Shown: positions 6,201 through 7,654 of the stretch, in pieces
Position numbering within the stretch: position 1 is the stretch's first letter
Layout: every line of letters starts with the position of its first letter
Assembly (NCBI GenBank): GCA_900321505.1
Contig: ONWK01000157.1
Location: forward strand, 1 to 7,654
Direction of reading: 5' to 3'
DNA length: 7,654 nucleotides
From: an uncultured Eubacteriales bacterium
GTDB lineage: Bacteria > Bacillota > Clostridia > Lachnospirales > Lachnospiraceae
Position numbers and translations under genes: made by a program
Notes under the pieces: model-generated
Seen by the model: only the letters and a program-made list of their open reading frames with translations
Databases searched by the model: none
What the model was told of the DNA's origin: nothing

Positions 6201-7446
6201 GGGCATCTCGGTACAGATAAAGGGACAGAAGCTGGAGGTCCTTCAGGATCTGGCACGTCAGGTGGCAGGTCTTCTTAAGAATGTGGATGGTGTTGATGAG
6301 GTTAAGGACGGACTCTCCAATACCGAGAAGGAAGTGGTCATTTCCGTTGACAAGGAGAAGGCTGCAAAGTATGGTATGACCGTAGCTCAGGTATTCCAGG
6401 TCATTTATTCAAAGACGGCACAGACCACATCATCAATGAAGCTTAATACGGATCTGAAGTCCTACGATGTGTATGTTAACTCTGCGGAGCAGGCAGCCAT
6501 GACGGTTGATGATCTGAAGAAGCTGACATTTACATATACAAACCAGATCACAAAGGAGTCACAGGAGGTTAAACTGACTGATATAGCCGACTTTGCGGAG
6601 AGAGAGGAGCTTGCAGTCATAAACCGTGAATCCCAGACGCGTTTCATTAATGTTACAGCATCCATCAAAGAAGACTATAATGTGGGTCTTGTGGGCAATG
6701 ATGTATCAAAGATACTGAAGGATATCGAAGTTCCTGACGGTTATACAATAAAGATGGCCGGTGAGGATGAGGCTATCAATGAAGCTATCAGCCAGATGAT
6801 TACAATGCTTGCTCTGGCCGTTGTCCTGATCTATCTGGTAATGGTGGCGCAGTTCCAGAGCCTGCTTTCACCCTTTATCATCATGTTCACTATCCCGCTT
6901 GCATTTACAGGAGGCTTCTTTACGCTTGCAATTACGGGAAATGAGATCAGTATCATCTCAATGGTAGGCTTCGTCATGCTGTCGGGTATCATCGTTAATA
7001 ACGGTATCGTGCTGGTTGACTACATTAATCAGCTGCGAAGACAGGGTATGTCCAAAAAGGATGCGATCATTGAGTCATCGAAGACACGTCTTCGCCCTGT
7101 GCTTATGACAGCCCTTACTACCATCATATCCATGTCCACCATGGCTGTCGGTATGGGACGCGGAACCGAGATGGCCCAGCCAATGGCGCTGGTTGTGGTT
7201 GGCGGCCTTATCTACGGTACGCTTCTTACACTTGTTATAGTGCCATGTATCTATGATGCCTTTAACCGTGAGAAGGATATGAGAGAGGAAGATATAGAGA
7301 TCGTAAAGGAAGAGGATCGGCTGGACAGGGAGCTGGAGCTTGTTCCTGTGAAGGTTCCGGCGGATGATAACATAGAGCTTACGGATGCGGAGAATCCTTT
7401 CGACATCAGGGCAGATTATAAGGCTGATGATCCGGGGGATGTGTAG
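3274..7446 (+). CDS. RND-family exporter with large insert in the docking domain
   Basis: This is a 1390-residue inner-membrane exporter of the AcrB/SwrC (HAE1-like) RND superfamily, normally proton-driven. Twelve membrane helices are visible: one at about 12-29, five at about 642-790, one near 826-842 and five at about 1175-1325. Large extracytoplasmic regions follow helices 1 and 7. The porter start (LLPDMTFPYV, GASPEEVEADV) and the helix-4 motif GMLVDNSIVVIENI (D707, N708) are typical of the family. Compared with AcrB, D407 corresponds to D707, D408 to N708 and K940 to N1242 (in VNNGIVLVDY). R971 and T978 are kept as R1272 and T1279. About 300 extra residues (197-502) lie within the docking-domain sequence. 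A Ser7 stretch (920-926) sits in the second porter half, and the C-terminus is an acidic tail of about 60 residues. The start has GGAG six bases upstream. No adaptor or outer-membrane gene is nearby. Substrate unknown; drug, lipid or peptide export are all possible. Confidence 0.93.
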   Translation: MLSKFSVKRPYTVLVGVVLIIVLGIVAYGKMTADLLPDMTFPYVIVITTDMGASPEEVEADVTAKLEASLATTSNLKSMQSMSRNSFSTVILEYEQTANMDSTMIEIQQKMDQIKSGFPSSVGSPILMQINPDMLPIMVAAVGVDDMDPTLVSTYVDNNIIPQLESIEGVASVTASGGITETIQVSLNQDKIDALNKKVTDEIEDRFKDATAEIEKSKAELESGKEQLESGKDELANQISEGSTMLNTKKIQLYTTAAQLDTQLSQLTMISQILGGAISKMTEFAESASWLIDSINTLSAGIEELRRLYDQFAQFRVKSEDEIFEAIGLTRKELELRLQELEYQIMDACPKLEEYKKQYEELKAKVSQFGEELKAAFCNEDTEQELAANGSSVEGLAAGIGSLDFSDVTDISSAIKKLEELKAQVDMGIITIQNAQQQIEAGKVTLDDAMTALNKNEILGTLQISEASAQMLTGAAALETAQKTIDETKAKALEQADLNSVLSADVVRQLLVAQNLEMPAGYIKEDEETWLIKIGDAVGDVESLENLVLIDLGMNSIGKVYLTDIADVEVTSNADSTYAKIDGKPGVLLTFEKQTGYATGDVTDDILARFETIEKTEEENVHFSTLMDQGVYIDLIVKSILQNMLIGAALAIIVLIIFLRDFRPTVIIACAIPLSVVFAIVLMYFSNISLNIISMSGLALGIGMLVDNSIVVIENIYRLQNEGMSLKKACVNGASQVAGAITSSTLTTVCVFAPIIFTEGITRQLFVDMALTILYTLGASLAVALTLVPAMAGGMLKKRKEVRRGLYDRFLDWYGKKLRGALRFKLLVFLLAIILMGFSAFMAVRNGTAFFPEMTSTQVTVTLSAPEDEVRTFEQMTGYSDQLMENLSGKPMIDTIGAMTGSGSVLASFGGMSMGSGGNSSSSSSSPKITMYVLLKMDATESNDEIEEMILEASKDLDCDVKVNTQMMDMSMLTGSGISVQIKGQKLEVLQDLARQVAGLLKNVDGVDEVKDGLSNTEKEVVISVDKEKAAKYGMTVAQVFQVIYSKTAQTTSSMKLNTDLKSYDVYVNSAEQAAMTVDDLKKLTFTYTNQITKESQEVKLTDIADFAEREELAVINRESQTRFINVTASIKEDYNVGLVGNDVSKILKDIEVPDGYTIKMAGEDEAINEAISQMITMLALAVVLIYLVMVAQFQSLLSPFIIMFTIPLAFTGGFFTLAITGNEISIISMVGFVMLSGIIVNNGIVLVDYINQLRRQGMSKKDAIIESSKTRLRPVLMTALTTIISMSTMAVGMGRGTEMAQPMALVVVGGLIYGTLLTLVIVPCIYDAFNREKDMREEDIEIVKEEDRLDRELELVPVKVPADDNIELTDAENPFDIRADYKADDPGDV
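3862..4779 (+). other. Encoded coiled-coil insert domain of the RND exporter
   Basis: Residues 197-502 replace the short link between the conserved strand ending DKIDALN (190-196) and the helix beginning LSADVVRQLL (502-511). In AcrB these match the neighbours of NPNELNKF and LTPVDVITAI, so the insert emerges from the docking domain. It begins with heptads of the form KAELESG/KEQLESG/KDELANQ (a 21-bp near-repeat at about 3931-3972). The middle is helical and rich in Glu, Leu and Lys (about 300-375), and the return arm reads IQNAQQQIEAGKVTLDDA and ALETAQKTIDETKAKAL. This suggests a long antiparallel helical hairpin. Two cysteines (C349, C378) lie near its middle. The LxxG heptad style resembles YhgE/Pip-type exported proteins of Firmicutes. 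Confidence 0.75.
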
Positions 7447-7455
7447 ATCCATACA

Positions 7456-7513
7456 GCAAAAGATCCTTCATCATGCGGAGCAATAGGACTCCGTATGGTG
7501 AAGGATCTTTTGC
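7456..7513. terminator. Bidirectional Rho-independent terminator after the exporter
   Basis: A 25-bp stem with an 8-base loop starts 10 bases after the exporter stop. The outer 15 bp are perfect (GCAAAAGATCCTTCA with TGAAGGATCTTTTGC) and the inner 10 bp contain two G-T wobbles. The A-rich left arm and T-rich right arm, with ATTT just beyond, suit termination on either strand. Confidence 0.82.
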
Positions 7514-7540
7514 ATTTGCGATAATCGAATAGGAGGAGAA

Positions 7541-7654
7541 TTAATTCCATTCTTCGATTTTCATATTTATAGGTTCCGAAACGCCATCAGGCGTTTCGAG
7601 AACCGTACGCACCCTGCTCCGAAGGAGCAGCCCGAACGAAGTGAGGGTTTGTGA
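7541..7654 (-). CDS. Possible 3' end of a convergent gene (partial)
   Basis: On the minus strand one frame is open from the window edge to TAA (plus-strand TTA at 7541-7543), giving 37 residues that end RTVLETPDGVSEPINMKIEEWN when read across two short runs (RTVLETPDGV and SEPINMKIEEWN). The stop is followed, in that direction, by the bidirectional terminator, which is the expected layout for convergent genes. Against this, two strong palindromes lie inside the frame, and the other two minus frames also stay open for about 20 codons or more, so the opening may be chance. I do not recognise a family. Confidence 0.3.
   Translation of the reverse strand, partial: SQTLTSFGLLLRSRVRTVLETPDGVSEPINMKIEEWN
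7572..7630. repeat. Pair of strong palindromes, possible intergenic repeat element
   Basis: The first hairpin has GGTTC-CGAAACGCC (7572-7585), loop ATCA, then GGCGTTTCG (7590-7598), a bulged A and GAACC (7600-7604), for 14 pairs. Ten bases later CTGCTCC (7614-7620), loop GAA and GGAGCAG (7624-7630) form a second perfect 7-bp stem. Neither is followed by a T run, so they do not look like terminators. The dense, GC-rich dyads resemble REP-like palindromic elements. Confidence 0.45.

Noticed and set aside
7531..7538. AGGAGGAG as a ribosome-binding site on the plus strand
   Set aside because: No ATG, GTG or TTG follows at usable distance, so no plus-strand gene starts here.

Overview
The window reads like a chromosome segment from an anaerobic Gram-positive bacterium, most likely a Clostridia/Lachnospiraceae member of the Butyrivibrio, Pseudobutyrivibrio or Roseburia kind. 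This is inferred from strong GGAGG ribosome-binding sites, moderate GC, a large RND exporter without a visible adaptor or outer-membrane partner, and surface proteins of styles common in that group. The species cannot be named from the sequence.

Positions 1-3006 hold three closely packed plus-strand genes that look like one operon (gaps of 19 and 8 bases). The first is 5'-truncated by the window and encodes a beta-solenoid protein with a GIG-type motif returning about every 28 residues. The second is a six-helix membrane protein with a long Gln/Tyr/Gly-rich tail built from 33-bp tandem repeats. The third is a single-pass membrane-anchored protein with an acidic Ser/Thr/Glu/Pro repeat linker and a compact C-terminal domain that resembles modules at the ends of bacterial secreted toxins. 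All three suggest a cell-envelope role, but no function is established.

Positions 3007-3273 are an intergenic control region. It holds a good sigma-A-type promoter (TTGACG-N17-TACAAT), a perfect 13-bp hairpin, and a cluster of interleaved inverted repeats that share the words CTGAAC and GTTCAG. The cluster includes a 19-bp near-perfect palindrome and ends in a hairpin followed by five T residues. It can be read as a DNA operator (TetR-like in form) or as an RNA attenuator with mutually exclusive stems.

Positions 3274-7446 encode a 1390-residue RND-family exporter. Its outstanding feature is an insertion of about 300 residues, mostly helical and partly coiled-coil, in the part of the protein that corresponds to the AcrB docking (funnel) domain. 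That is where Gram-negative pumps meet TolC. The gene ends at a 25-bp stem-loop that can serve as a terminator in both directions.

Positions 7514-7654 hold two strong palindromes and a minus-strand reading frame open to the window edge. This is either the 3' end of a convergent gene or a palindromic intergenic repeat that happens to be open.
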